Below, piece after piece: positions 44,012-53,869 of a DNA stretch of 64,000 nt (its first letter is position 1; every line of letters starts with the position of its first letter). The notes beneath the pieces were generated by a model that was not told the origin of the DNA, searched no databases, and was given only the letters and a program-made list of their open reading frames with translations. The stretch covers positions 1,240,001 to 1,304,000 of the forward strand of contig JADQAZ010000001.1 in NCBI GenBank assembly GCA_018524345.1, given 5' to 3'. Source of the stretch: Harenicola maris. Its GTDB lineage: Bacteria; Pseudomonadota; Alphaproteobacteria; Rhodobacterales; Rhodobacteraceae. The translations under genes were made by a program, and so were the position numbers.

Positions 44012-44554
44012 ATGCAGCGCATCATGATCCTTGGCGGCCCCGGATCGGGAAAAAGCACCCTCGCGCGGCAGCTTGGCACGCAAACCGGCTTGCCGGTCTT
44101 TCACATGGATCACATCCATTACAAAGCGGGCTGGGTTGATCGCCCCAAGGCGGAAAAGATCGAAATGGCCCATGCGGTGGAGGCGCAGGAGCGCTGGATC
44201 TTCGAAGGCGGGCTGAGCGCCACCTATAACAGTCGCGCCGCGCGGGCGGAGCAGCTGATCTGGCTCGACCTGCCTGTGGGGCTGCGGCTCTGGCGGGTGG
44301 CAAAGCGGCTGGTACGCTATTACGGCCAGAACCGGCCCGACTTTGCCCCCGGCTGTCATGAGTATTTCGGCTGGCACACAGTGGAATTCTACGCCTTCAT
44401 CTGGCGCACAAGGCAGAGCTCGCGCCAACGCATCCTGCGGCTGATCGACGAACAGGGCGCGGGCCTTGCCGTCACGCGCCTGACCTCGCCCGCGCAGGTG
44501 CGGGCTTTTTGCGCGGGCTGGGGCCTTGAAAAACAAGGCGCGCCCGGCCCCTAG
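44012..44554 (+). CDS. P-loop kinase-like protein (FlaR/AAA_17 type)
   Basis: A 180-residue P-loop NTPase with Walker A GGPGSGKST (residues about 8-16) and the FHMDHIHYKAGW segment typical of the adenylate-kinase-like 'DNA topology modulation protein' (FlaR) family; the lid region is short. It likely phosphorylates a small molecule, but no substrate is known. The frame opens at 43922; the ATG at 44012 (MQRIMILGG) places the P-loop near the N-terminus as the family requires. It is followed by an MFS gene in the same direction. Confidence 0.8.
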   Translation: MQRIMILGGPGSGKSTLARQLGTQTGLPVFHMDHIHYKAGWVDRPKAEKIEMAHAVEAQERWIFEGGLSATYNSRAARAEQLIWLDLPVGLRLWRVAKRLVRYYGQNRPDFAPGCHEYFGWHTVEFYAFIWRTRQSSRQRILRLIDEQGAGLAVTRLTSPAQVRAFCAGWGLEKQGAPGP

Positions 44555-44624
44555 CCCCCTGCCCGCCTACCAAACGGTATCGAAGGGGCTGGACCTTGCC
44601 CGCCTTCTGCGCTTTGAAGGCGCC

Positions 44625-45860
44625 ATGAACACACCCCAGATCGCCCCCGACGCCGCCCCGATTGACGATTCCCGTGCACGCAGGAACGTCATCGTTCTGG
44701 TCGCCGCGCAGGCCTTTCTGGGCGCGCAGATGCCGATGCTTTTCGTCAGTGCTGGTCTGGCGGGGCAGATGATTGCCAGCAATGTCTGTCTGGCGACCCT
44801 GCCGATCTCGCTGATCGTGTTCGGTTCAATGACCACCGCGCCATGGCTCTCGCCCCTGATGCAGCGGCGCGGGCGGCAGTTCGGCTTTATGGTCGGGGCG
44901 ATTGGCGGGGCCTTTGGCGCGGCGATCTCGGCGGCGGGGCTGTGGTATGGCTCCTTCGGGCTGCTGCTTTTGGGCAGCTACCTGACGGGGATCTATATGT
45001 CGGCGCAGGGGTTCTACCGCTTTGCCGCGACAGACACGGCCTCCGAAGGGTTCCGGCCCAAGGCGATCAGCTATGTCATGGCGGGGGGGCTTTTGTCTGC
45101 GCTCTTTGGGCCGCAGCTCAACAAACTGGTGCAGGATGCCTATATCGTGCCCTTCTTTGGCACCTACCTTGCGGTGATTGTGCTGAACGTTCTGGGCATG
45201 GGGCTGTTCATGCTGCTGGACCTGCCCAAGGCGGCGCCGAAACCGGCGGCGGGCATAGTCTCGCGCTCCAAAGGGGCGCTTTTGCGCGATCCGGCCATTG
45301 CGGTGGCGATGATCTGCGCCATGGTGGCCTATGCCCTGATGAACCTTGTGATGACCTCCACGCCGCTGGCGGTGGTGGGCTGCGGCTTTACCGTTGGCCA
45401 TGCCAATGACATCGTCTCGGCCCATGTGCTGGCCATGTATGCGCCCAGCTTCTTTACCGGCCACCTGATCGCGCGTTTCGGCACCACACGGATCACCTCG
45501 GTCGGGCTGATGCTTCTGGGCGCGGCGGGGATCGTGGCGCTCTCGGGCGTGACCCTTGGCAATTTCTTCGGGGCGCTGATCCTGCTCGGGCTTGGTTGGA
45601 ACTTCGGCTTTATCGGGGCAACGACCATGCTCGCCTCGGCCCATGCGCCCCATGAGCGCGGCATGGTGCAGGGCCTCAATGATGCGGTGGTCTTTGGCTG
45701 CGTGACACTGGCGTCGCTCGCCTCCGGCGGGCTGATGAACTGCTCGGGCGGCGATGTCATTCAGGGCTGGAGCGCGGTGAACATGGCCATGGTGCCCTTC
45801 CTGACACTGGCAGGCGGGGCCTTGGTCTGGCTGACGCTGCGCAGCCGCAGCGCCCCCTAA
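44625..45860 (+). CDS. MFS transporter, YfmO/bacteriochlorophyll-delivery-like size class
   Basis: A 411-residue, 12-helix major facilitator with a soluble N-terminus (MNTPQIAPDAAPIDDSRARRN). Features include LGAQMPMLFVSAGLAG in the first helix, RRGRQFGFMVGAIGG, and SAHAPHERGMVQGLNDAVVFG near helix 10, the last being characteristic of a large group of poorly characterised proteobacterial MFS proteins. Substrate unknown. The ATG at 44625 is well inside the open frame that begins at 44526, where it would overlap the previous gene. A perfect palindrome lies downstream. Confidence 0.85.
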   Translation: MNTPQIAPDAAPIDDSRARRNVIVLVAAQAFLGAQMPMLFVSAGLAGQMIASNVCLATLPISLIVFGSMTTAPWLSPLMQRRGRQFGFMVGAIGGAFGAAISAAGLWYGSFGLLLLGSYLTGIYMSAQGFYRFAATDTASEGFRPKAISYVMAGGLLSALFGPQLNKLVQDAYIVPFFGTYLAVIVLNVLGMGLFMLLDLPKAAPKPAAGIVSRSKGALLRDPAIAVAMICAMVAYALMNLVMTSTPLAVVGCGFTVGHANDIVSAHVLAMYAPSFFTGHLIARFGTTRITSVGLMLLGAAGIVALSGVTLGNFFGALILLGLGWNFGFIGATTMLASAHAPHERGMVQGLNDAVVFGCVTLASLASGGLMNCSGGDVIQGWSAVNMAMVPFLTLAGGALVWLTLRSRSAP

Positions 45861-45894
45861 CCCGAGGTTTTGCGCCCGCTTCGCGGTCGCTCCG

Positions 45895-45932
45895 CGGAGG
45901 CTTTTTTCGCCAAGGCGAAAAAAGCCTCCGCC
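45895..45932. terminator. Perfect 38-nt palindrome, bidirectional terminator
   Basis: Arms of 18 bp (GCGGAGGCTTTTTTCGCC and its complement) with an AA loop between two convergent genes, 34 nt after the MFS stop. The arms contain T6/A6 runs, so each strand reads a hairpin with internal T-runs. Same 18+2+18 build as at 27860-27897. Confidence 0.75.
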
Positions 45933-46004
45933 CCCCGGCGATCTGGCTCTGGTTGGCCGCAGGCCAAACAGAGAGCAGAGCGCAATCCCTCAAGACCCAA
46001 GGCG

Positions 46005-46793
46005 TTACCAGCGGCCCGCCATGCTGGCCCAGATCAGGCCAAGCTGCTTGCGCGCGGGAGAGACCTCAAGCCCGCCCTCCTGCACAAGGCGTGGCACCCG
46101 CGCCGCCAATTTCAACGTTTGATCCGCCCGCCAACCGGCCCAAAGGGCCGGGGCCACGGCCTTGGGCACATCGCGCCGCGCCGCCCGCGCGGCCCGCAAC
46201 AGCCCCTGCCCCCAGAGCGCAAGTTCATGCACCGCCTCGGCGCGGCCATCGACCAGCGGGCGCCGCCCTGCGGCCTCCAGCGCCGGAATGGCGCGGAACC
46301 ATGCGGCAAGGGCTGCGGCGGTGCCGTAATCCTCTGCCGCCGCCTGCGCCGCGCCGTCGCCGCCCAGTATCGCCGCCGCCGCGCCCATCAAATGGCCGCC
46401 GCTACAGCGCAGGTATTCCTTCAGATGCGCGTCATCCTCAAAGGCATCGCGGTAGATATCCCACCGCCGCACCGCCACCAGCGCGTCGAGCTTTGACACA
46501 TCCACCTCTGCCCCCCGAAGCACGAGCGAGAGCGGCACCGTCACCTCATGGGAGCGCACCGCCCCCGTGCCGCCGATCTCGGCCAAGGCGTCGCGCCACC
46601 ATTGCAGGCGCATCTCGGCGATCATCGCCTCGCCCGTCACCCATGGGGCGCGCGAGACCTCGACGTTGAAGGCATAGAGCGGCATGAGCAGTTTGCGCGC
46701 CGCAACCGGCGCCGCCCGCAGCGCCGCAAAGCGGTCCGCATCGCCCTTGGCCACCAGCGCGGCGCAGGCCTCAAGATCATCGCGGCGCTCCAC
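46005..46793 (-). CDS. Squalene/phytoene synthase-like protein (NDUFAF6 type)
   Basis: A 262-residue all-alpha isoprenoid-synthase-fold protein with LLPLYAFNVE-like entry (seen as LLMPLYAFNVEVSRAP) and MRLQWWRDAL. The first Asp-rich motif of true squalene/phytoene synthases (DxxxD) is absent, as in mitochondrial NDUFAF6, an assembly factor for respiratory complex I. A complex I assembly role is therefore more likely than a prenyl synthase role (inference). Its ATG sits 1 nt from the cimA stop, so it is co-expressed with cimA and cysS. Confidence 0.83.
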   Translation of the reverse strand: MERRDDLEACAALVAKGDADRFAALRAAPVAARKLLMPLYAFNVEVSRAPWVTGEAMIAEMRLQWWRDALAEIGGTGAVRSHEVTVPLSLVLRGAEVDVSKLDALVAVRRWDIYRDAFEDDAHLKEYLRCSGGHLMGAAAAILGGDGAAQAAAEDYGTAAALAAWFRAIPALEAAGRRPLVDGRAEAVHELALWGQGLLRAARAARRDVPKAVAPALWAGWRADQTLKLAARVPRLVQEGGLEVSPARKQLGLIWASMAGRW

Positions 46794-46794
46794 C

Positions 46795-48417
46795 TCAGGC
46801 CTGCGCCCCGTCGCGGATCAGCTTCCACTGGATCGCATCGAGCAGCGCCTCGAACGAAGCATCGACGATATTGGGCGAGACCCCAACGGTGGACCATCTG
46901 CGCCCCTGCGCATCCTCGCTGTCGATCACCACGCGGGTCACGGCCTCGGTCCCTCCATCGGTGATCCGCACCTTGAAATCCACCAGCCGCAGGTCGTCGA
47001 TATAGGCCTGATAGGGTCCCAGATCCTTGGACAGCGCCTTGGAGAGCGCATTGACCGGCCCGCGGTCCGATCCGGTCTCGTCCAGACTTTCGCTGACGGA
47101 GAGCATCTTTTCCCCCCGCACCTTGACCACAACAACCGCCTCTGAGAGGCTTATCATCTTGTTATACTTGTTCTTTCGCCGCTCCACCGTCACCTTGTAC
47201 CGCTTCACCTCGAAGAACTGCGGAAGCAGGCCAAGCTCCCCCCGCGCGACCAGCTCAAAGCTCGCCTGCGCGGTGTCATAGGCATAGCCCGCGGCCTCGC
47301 GCTCCTTGATGATCTCCAAAATCCGCGCCAGCGCCGGATCGCCCTTCTCCACCGCAATCCCCGCCTCGGCCAACCGGCGGCGCAGGTTCGATTGCCCCGC
47401 CTGATTGGACATCGGGATGATGCGGCTGTTGCCCACCACGGCAGGGTCCACATGCTCATAGGTATCGGGGTTTTTCAGGATCGCAGAGGCATGCAGCCCC
47501 GCCTTATGGGCAAAGGCACTGGCCCCCACATAGGGCGCATTGCGCTGTGGCACGCGGTTGAGGATATCGTCCAGCATCCGCGAGGCGCGGGTCAGGCTTT
47601 TCAGCCCCGCCTTGGTCACGCCGGTTTCAAAGCTGCTGGCGAAGGGTTCCTTGAGCAGCAGGCTGGGAATGATCGAGACCAGATCGGCATTGCCGCAGCG
47701 CTCCCCCAACCCATTGAGGGTGCCCTGTATCTGCCGCGCGCCGGCCTCCACCGCCGCCAGCGATCCGGCCACAGCCATGCCGGTGTCGTTATGGGTGTGG
47801 ATGCCAAGGCGTGCGCCCTCGATCCCGCTGTCGATCACCGCGCGGGTGATCTGCGCGATCTCGCGCGGCAATGTCCCCCCATTGGTATCGCAAAGCACAA
47901 CCCAACGCGCCCCCGCATCATAGGCCGCGCGCAGACAGTCCAGCGCATATTCCGGGTTCGCCTTGTAGCCGTCGAAGAAATGCTCCGCGTCAAACAGCGC
48001 CTCGCGCCCCTGCGCCACGAGATGGGCGATTGAGGCGGCGATATTCTCGCGGTTCTCCTCCAGCGTGCAGCCAAGGGCGGTGGTGACGTGGTAATCATGG
48101 GTCTTACCCACGAGGCAAACGGCGGGGGTATCCGCATTCAGCACACCGGCCAGAACATCGTCATTCTCCGCCGAGCGCCCGGTGCGTTTGGTCATGCCAA
48201 AGGCTGTGAAGGTCGCCTTGGAAATATTTGGTTTCGCTTCAAAAAACGCGCTGTCCGTCGGGTTGGCCCCGGGCCAGCCCCCCTCGATATAATCCACCCC
48301 CAACCCGTCGAGCAATTCGGCAATCCGGTGCTTGTCCTCGGTGGAGAACTGCACCCCTTGGGTCTGCTGACCGTCGCGCAGGGTCGTGTCGAAGAGGTAC
48401 AGGCGTTCGCGGGTCAT
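46795..48417 (-). CDS. cimA: Citramalate synthase
   Basis: CimA condenses pyruvate and acetyl-CoA to (R)-citramalate, opening a threonine-independent route to isoleucine. The 540-residue protein has the HMGL-like TIM barrel (FDTTLRDGQQTQGVQFS near residue 9, HNDTGMAVA metal-binding His region about 205, GERCGNADL) and a C-terminal LeuA-like regulatory domain (about 400-540), as in the CimA/LeuA group. Length (about 520-540) fits CimA rather than LeuA. It directly abuts cysS upstream and the NDUFAF6-like gene downstream. Confidence 0.92.
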   Translation of the reverse strand: MTRERLYLFDTTLRDGQQTQGVQFSTEDKHRIAELLDGLGVDYIEGGWPGANPTDSAFFEAKPNISKATFTAFGMTKRTGRSAENDDVLAGVLNADTPAVCLVGKTHDYHVTTALGCTLEENRENIAASIAHLVAQGREALFDAEHFFDGYKANPEYALDCLRAAYDAGARWVVLCDTNGGTLPREIAQITRAVIDSGIEGARLGIHTHNDTGMAVAGSLAAVEAGARQIQGTLNGLGERCGNADLVSIIPSLLLKEPFASSFETGVTKAGLKSLTRASRMLDDILNRVPQRNAPYVGASAFAHKAGLHASAILKNPDTYEHVDPAVVGNSRIIPMSNQAGQSNLRRRLAEAGIAVEKGDPALARILEIIKEREAAGYAYDTAQASFELVARGELGLLPQFFEVKRYKVTVERRKNKYNKMISLSEAVVVVKVRGEKMLSVSESLDETGSDRGPVNALSKALSKDLGPYQAYIDDLRLVDFKVRITDGGTEAVTRVVIDSEDAQGRRWSTVGVSPNIVDASFEALLDAIQWKLIRDGAQA

Positions 48418-49842
<1,425 letters not shown>

Positions 49843-50033
49843 ATCGGTCCTCACAGGCGGGGCTTGCCGCGGGGCCTAGCAAGATCGAATTGGGAAGGAA
49901 ACGAAAAAGACCGGCGCGGCTGACTGGGTCAGTCGGTAATAATGCAGGGAATACAGCAAATGCAGGTCATGGGCGCAGGCTAGCGCGCCAAAACCCCCTT
50001 GCCAAGCCCCAAGCGTGCCTGCACCCTGCCCCC

Positions 50034-50378
50034 ATGTCACGCGATACCGTCAATGCCCTCTGCAAAGCCCTGCCGGGCGCCGAATGGTCCTCCCCCTTCG
50101 GGCCGGACCATGACACGTGGAAGGTCGGCGGCAAGATCTTTGCCCAGATCGGCGCGGTCACCCCCGGGGTGATCCTGAAAACCCCCGATACAGAAACCGC
50201 CCAGCTGCTGATCGAAGTCGGCGCCGCCACCAAGGCCCCCTATTTCCACGGCTCGTGGGCGCTCTTCGATTGGGACAAAACCGAAGCGCAGGATATGGAA
50301 GCACGGATCGCCCAGTCCTATGACCTGATCCGCGCCAGCCTGACCAAGAAAGTCCAAGCCAGCCTCGCCCCCAGATAA
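50034..50378 (+). CDS. MmcQ/YjbR family protein
   Basis: A 114-residue protein of the YjbR-type double-wing DNA-binding fold (MmcQ). Visible features: VNALCKALPGAEWSSPFGPDHDTWKVGGKIFAQIG, shown here as its marker residues CKALPGAE (about 8-15) and WKVGGKIF (about 28-35), then the C-terminal LIRASLTKKVQASL. No catalytic role is known for the family; MmcQ is associated with DNA binding by structure only. The ATG at 50034 gives the family length; the open frame starts at 49890. Divergent from cysS. Confidence 0.8.
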   Translation: MSRDTVNALCKALPGAEWSSPFGPDHDTWKVGGKIFAQIGAVTPGVILKTPDTETAQLLIEVGAATKAPYFHGSWALFDWDKTEAQDMEARIAQSYDLIRASLTKKVQASLAPR

Positions 50379-50404
50379 CCCGCCCGAAAGCGGCGCGCCT
50401 GTGC

Positions 50405-50437
50405 TTCTTATTGGTCCAAATATCCCCGCCGGAGGCA
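50405..50437 (-). repeat. Intergenic element, copy 4 (inverted)
   Basis: Reverse complement of the TGCCTCCGGCGGGGATATTTGG...CCAATAAGAA core, between the YjbR gene and the convergent VOC gene. Confidence 0.8.
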
Positions 50438-50509
50438 CAAAATCTTTGCCCCTCCACGCAGCATGCCGTCAAATCTCACACATAACGGCACATCCAAACC
50501 CAAACGCCC

Positions 50510-50887
50510 CTATCCATACTCCACCACCTCAATCTCGATCCCGTTGCCTTCCATGAAGTAGAACCGCCGCCCCGGCTCGTAATCCGCGTGATGATGCGGG
50601 CGCAGCCCCTCTGCCAGAACCCGCGCCTCCACCGCGTCCAGATCATCGACCACAACGCCGATATGGTTCAGGCCGATGCGCCGGTCGTCCTGGTCCCGCG
50701 CCCCGGCTGTCCCGGCAAAGCTGAACAGGGCGATGTAGTCCTCATCCCCGCCCACATGCACCGACAGCCCCTCCCCTTGCATCGTCGCCCCCTGCCAGCG
50801 GACGCGCCAGCCGAACAGTCGGCCCAGCAGGGCGGCTGTGTCCTTGGCATCTGCGACGGTGATATTGATATGTTCCAAACGGGCCAT
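50510..50887 (-). CDS. VOC family (glyoxalase/dioxygenase-fold) protein
   Basis: A 125-residue vicinal-oxygen-chelate protein with two beta-alpha-beta-beta-beta modules: the first opens with LEHINITVADAKDTAALLGRLFGW, the second with RIGLNHIGVVVDDLDAVEARVL. Putative metal ligands are His in LEHINITV, His in LNHIGVVV and Glu in GIEIEVV. The family includes glyoxalases, ring-cleavage dioxygenases and antibiotic-modifying or -binding proteins; which applies is unknown. A good AGGAGG precedes the ATG. Its promoter carries a SoxR-type operator, suggesting induction by redox-active compounds. Confidence 0.88.
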   Translation of the reverse strand: MARLEHINITVADAKDTAALLGRLFGWRVRWQGATMQGEGLSVHVGGDEDYIALFSFAGTAGARDQDDRRIGLNHIGVVVDDLDAVEARVLAEGLRPHHHADYEPGRRFYFMEGNGIEIEVVEYG

Positions 50888-50928
50888 TTCGGCGCCTCCT
50901 CTGTGGTGTTCAATCGGTCAACAAGATT

Positions 50929-50959
50929 TTTCTAATTCCTCAAGTAAACTTGAGGTCAA
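50929..50959 (-). promoter_or_regulatory. SoxR-type promoter (19-bp spacer) of the VOC gene
   Basis: On the minus strand: -35 TTGACC (50959-50954), a 19-bp spacer holding the palindrome CCTCAAGT-TT-ACTTGAGG (50955-50938), and -10 TAGAAA (50934-50929). The palindrome matches the SoxR operator of the enterobacterial soxS promoter (CCTCAAGTTAACTTGAGG) at 17 of 18 positions. Long 19-bp spacers are the mark of MerR-family-activated promoters. The -10 lies about 41 nt before the VOC start codon. Confidence 0.8.
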
Positions 50960-51026
50960 CCGAAAAATCTGCGCCCGTTGCATGGGTTTGATTGACAATC
51001 GCACGCCGCGCCTTTTGGTTGCAGCC

Positions 51027-52193
51027 ATGACACTTTCGCACCGTATCACCACATTGACCCCCGACGGCGACGACGGCTGGGGCCTGTTCTATCGCTCGCG
51101 CCAGATGATCGCCGCGGGCGAGCCTGTGACCGAGCTGACCATTGGCGAGCATGACATCCGCACCGATGCCAGTATTCTGGAGGCCATGCACCGGGCCGCG
51201 GCGGGCGGGCACACCGGCTATGCCTCTGTGCCCGGCACCCCCGCCCTGCGCCAAGCCGTGGCGGACCGGATCAGCCAGCGGACGGGCGTGGCGACCACGC
51301 CCGACAATGTGCTGATCACGCCGGGCGGTCAGGCGGGGCTCTTTGCCGCCCATATGGCGGTGCTGAACCCCGGCGATACGGCGGGCTATATCGACCCCTA
51401 TTACACCACCTACCCCGGCACCCTGCGCGGTGCGGGCGCGGTGCCGCTGCCCATAACCACCCGGGCGGCGCAGAATTTCCAGCCGCAGGCGGAGGATCTG
51501 CGCGCGCTCAAGGGCGCGGCCTCGCTTCTGGTGAACTCGCCCAACAATCCCACCGGCGTGATCTATGACGCCGCCACCATGGGCGCGATTGCGGCGGCGG
51601 CGCAGGAGCATGACCTCTGGCTGATCTCGGACGAGGTTTATGACACGCAGGTCTGGGAAGGTGCCCATATCTCCCCCCGCGCCCTGCCGGGTATGGCCAG
51701 CCGCACGCTGGTCGTCGGCTCCATGTCGAAAAGCCACGCCATGACCGGAAGCCGCATCGGCTGGGTCGTCGGCCCCACCGAGGCCATCGCCCATATGACC
51801 AACCTTGCCACCCATACGACCTATGGCGTGCCGGGATATATTCAGGACGCCGCCGTCTTTGCCCTTGGCGAGGGGGAGGCGCTGGAGGAAAAAATCGCCG
51901 CCCCCTTCCGCCGCCGCCGCGCGATTGCGGCAAAGGCGCTTGCGGGGCAAAACGTGGTGCGCGCCCTGCCCGCCATGGGGGCGATGTATCTGATGCTGGA
52001 TATTCGCGCCACGGGCCTATCGGGGGCGGAATTTGGCGAAAGGCTGCTTGATACGCATCGCATTGCGGTGATGCCGGGGGAAAGCTTTGGCACCTCTGCC
52101 GCAGGGCATATCCGCGTGGCCATGACCACCGATGACGCGGCCTTCGAGGCCGCCTTGCACACCCTCGTCGCCTTCGCCCAAGGCCTCGCATGA
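51027..52193 (+). CDS. Pyridoxal-phosphate aminotransferase, class I/II
   Basis: A 388-residue fold-type I aminotransferase. It has NSPNNPTG (substrate-carboxylate/PLP region), SDEVYD, and the Schiff-base lysine in SMSKSHAMTGSRIGW (about residue 234). Best described as aspartate/aromatic-type aminotransferase of unknown specificity. It overlaps a PEP-mutase/isocitrate-lyase-like gene by 4 nt and that in turn overlaps an SDR gene, giving a three-gene operon. The start codon 51027 (MTLSHR) is chosen over the much longer open frame that overlaps the VOC gene. Confidence 0.87.
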   Translation: MTLSHRITTLTPDGDDGWGLFYRSRQMIAAGEPVTELTIGEHDIRTDASILEAMHRAAAGGHTGYASVPGTPALRQAVADRISQRTGVATTPDNVLITPGGQAGLFAAHMAVLNPGDTAGYIDPYYTTYPGTLRGAGAVPLPITTRAAQNFQPQAEDLRALKGAASLLVNSPNNPTGVIYDAATMGAIAAAAQEHDLWLISDEVYDTQVWEGAHISPRALPGMASRTLVVGSMSKSHAMTGSRIGWVVGPTEAIAHMTNLATHTTYGVPGYIQDAAVFALGEGEALEEKIAAPFRRRRAIAAKALAGQNVVRALPAMGAMYLMLDIRATGLSGAEFGERLLDTHRIAVMPGESFGTSAAGHIRVAMTTDDAAFEAALHTLVAFAQGLA

Positions 52194-53005
52194 GCAGCTT
52201 TCGCGCGCTGCACCGCCCCGGCGCGCCCTTTGTGCTGGCCAATGTCTGGGACATCGGCAGCGCCCGCGTCATGGCGGCCCTCGGGGCGCAGGCTCTGGCG
52301 ACCTCCTCTGCCGGTTTCGGCTTTACCCGCGGGCTTGCCGATGGGGGAAAGCTGGGGCGCGATGCCTCCCTCGCCCATGCGCAGGAGATCGTCGCCGCAA
52401 CGCCCCTGCCGGTGCAGGGCGATTTCGAGGATGGCTTTGGCGAAGCCCCCGATGTGGTGGCGGAAACCGTCCGCCTCTCGGGTGAAATCGGGCTGGCGGG
52501 CATCTGTGTTGAGGATACCGCCCTGCCGGGACAGGGGTTTTACGAATTTGACCTTGCAGTCGAACGCATCCGCGCCGGTGCCGCCGCCGCCCGCGCCCTG
52601 CCGCGCGATTTCATGTTCTGCGCCCGCGCCGACGGGCTGCTGACCGGGGGGTATGACCTGCCAGAGGCCCTGCGCCGGATCAAGGCCTTCGCCGAGGCCG
52701 GGGCCGATGTGCTCTATGCGCCGATGCCGACCTCTATGGCGGATCTGGCGGCGATCTGCGCCGCGACGGACAAGCCGGTGAACGCCCTTGCGGCGGGGCC
52801 CTTTACGCAGGTGCCCTTGGCGGATTACGCCGCCGCGGGGGCGGCGCGCATCTCGCTTGGCTCCTCGCTGGCGCGGGCGACCCAGCGGGTCCTGATCGAT
52901 GCGGGCAGCGCGGTGTTACAAGGAGATTTCAGCGGGCTCACCCCCTCTGCCCCCGCGGCAGAGGTCGACCCGCTTTTGCAAAAGGGAGCGAGAAATGCAG
53001 GTTGA
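52190..53005 (+). CDS. Isocitrate lyase / PEP mutase family protein
   Basis: A 271-residue alpha/beta-barrel protein of the phosphoenolpyruvate mutase/isocitrate lyase superfamily. Family markers are LANVWDIGSAR, ATSSAGFGFT, GDFEDGFG (metal-binding Asp/Glu) and GICVEDT. The catalytic KKCGH loop of true isocitrate lyase is absent. Closest description is carboxyvinyl-phosphonate/oxaloacetate-decarboxylase-like lyase. ATGA overlap with the aminotransferase gene; its 3' end overlaps the SDR gene's start. Confidence 0.87.
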   Translation: MSSFRALHRPGAPFVLANVWDIGSARVMAALGAQALATSSAGFGFTRGLADGGKLGRDASLAHAQEIVAATPLPVQGDFEDGFGEAPDVVAETVRLSGEIGLAGICVEDTALPGQGFYEFDLAVERIRAGAAAARALPRDFMFCARADGLLTGGYDLPEALRRIKAFAEAGADVLYAPMPTSMADLAAICAATDKPVNALAAGPFTQVPLADYAAAGAARISLGSSLARATQRVLIDAGSAVLQGDFSGLTPSAPAAEVDPLLQKGARNAG

Positions 53006-53741
53006 TGGTGCAAGAGTTTTGATCACAGGCGGGGCCTCCGGCCTTGGACGGGCCACGGCAGAGGGGTTCTTGGAAGCCGGCGCGAAGGTCGCGGTTTTTG
53101 ACTTGCCCGTCAGCGGCGCCAATGCACCCGAGGGCAGCCATTTCGAGGGCGTCGATGTAACCCATTCCACCCAGATCACCGAGGGGATGGCGGGGGTCGA
53201 GGCGGCTCTTGGCGGGCTTGACGTGTTGGTCAACTGTGCCGGGATCGCTCTGGCCGAGAAAACCCTTGGCCGCGACGGGCCGCACGACATGGATGTGTTT
53301 TCCCGCACCCTCGCGATCAACCTTGGCGGCTCCTTCGATGTGCTGCGCCAAGCCGCCGCCCTGATGGCACGCAATGAGGCGGGGCGCGACGGGCAGCGCG
53401 GGGTTGTGGTCAATACCGCCAGCGTCGCCGCCTTTGACGGGCAAAAGGGGCAAGCGGCCTATGCGGCCTCCAAGGCGGGAATCGCGGGGCTCTCCCTGCC
53501 CGTGGCGCGGGATCTGGCCCGCAGCGGCATCCGTATCATGGCGATTGCGCCGGGGATTTTCCGCACCCCGATGCTGGAGGGTCTGGGGCAGGACGTGATG
53601 GACGGGCTGGCCGAGGATGTCTGCTTTCCCAAACGGCTCGGCGATCCGGCGGAGTTTGCCTCCCTCGCGCGGTTCATCGTGTCCTGTGACTATCTGAACG
53701 GCGAGACGATCCGTTTGGACGGCGCGCTGCGCATGCCCTAG
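52995..53741 (+). CDS. Short-chain dehydrogenase/reductase
   Basis: A 248-residue classical SDR: NAD-binding TGGASGLGRA near residue 10, NCAG, the catalytic Ser in NTASVA, and YAASKAG (Tyr/Lys). It resembles type II 3-hydroxyacyl-CoA dehydrogenases (HSD17B10-like), including the long insertion around LPVARDLARSGIRIM. GGGAG lies about 9 nt before the ATG at 52995, and the gene overlaps the PEP-mutase-like gene by 11 nt. It closes the three-gene operon. Substrate is unknown. Confidence 0.9.
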   Translation: MQVDGARVLITGGASGLGRATAEGFLEAGAKVAVFDLPVSGANAPEGSHFEGVDVTHSTQITEGMAGVEAALGGLDVLVNCAGIALAEKTLGRDGPHDMDVFSRTLAINLGGSFDVLRQAAALMARNEAGRDGQRGVVVNTASVAAFDGQKGQAAYAASKAGIAGLSLPVARDLARSGIRIMAIAPGIFRTPMLEGLGQDVMDGLAEDVCFPKRLGDPAEFASLARFIVSCDYLNGETIRLDGALRMP

Positions 53742-53756
53742 GGGCGGGCCGCGAAA

Positions 53757-53798
53757 CATATGCATGGGATGTGCATCAGATGTGCATGGGCGGTGCAT
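53757..53798 (-). repeat. 11-bp tandem repeat, copy 2
   Basis: On the minus strand: ATGCACCGCCC, ATGCACATCTG, ATGCACATCCC, ATGCATATGT, each 11 bp or nearly so. Directly followed by the palindrome at 53799-53819. Confidence 0.8.
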
Positions 53799-53819
53799 AG
53801 ATTTTTCGGCGAAAAATCT
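53799..53819. repeat. 21-nt palindrome, copy 2
   Basis: AGATTTTTC-GGC-GAAAAATCT, identical to 39057-39077. It lies between the convergent SDR and ABC-F genes. Confidence 0.8.
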
Positions 53820-53869
53820 GCGGGTTAACGCAGGGCCGCCGCTTTGCGGCGCGCCCGCTGTTAACCCGC
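53820..53869. terminator. Long inverted repeat at the ABC-F 3' end
   Basis: GCGGGTTAAC (53820-53829) pairs with GTTAACCCGC (53860-53869), with an inner CGCCGC/GCGGCG stem. The right arm includes the ABC-F stop codon. Confidence 0.55.
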
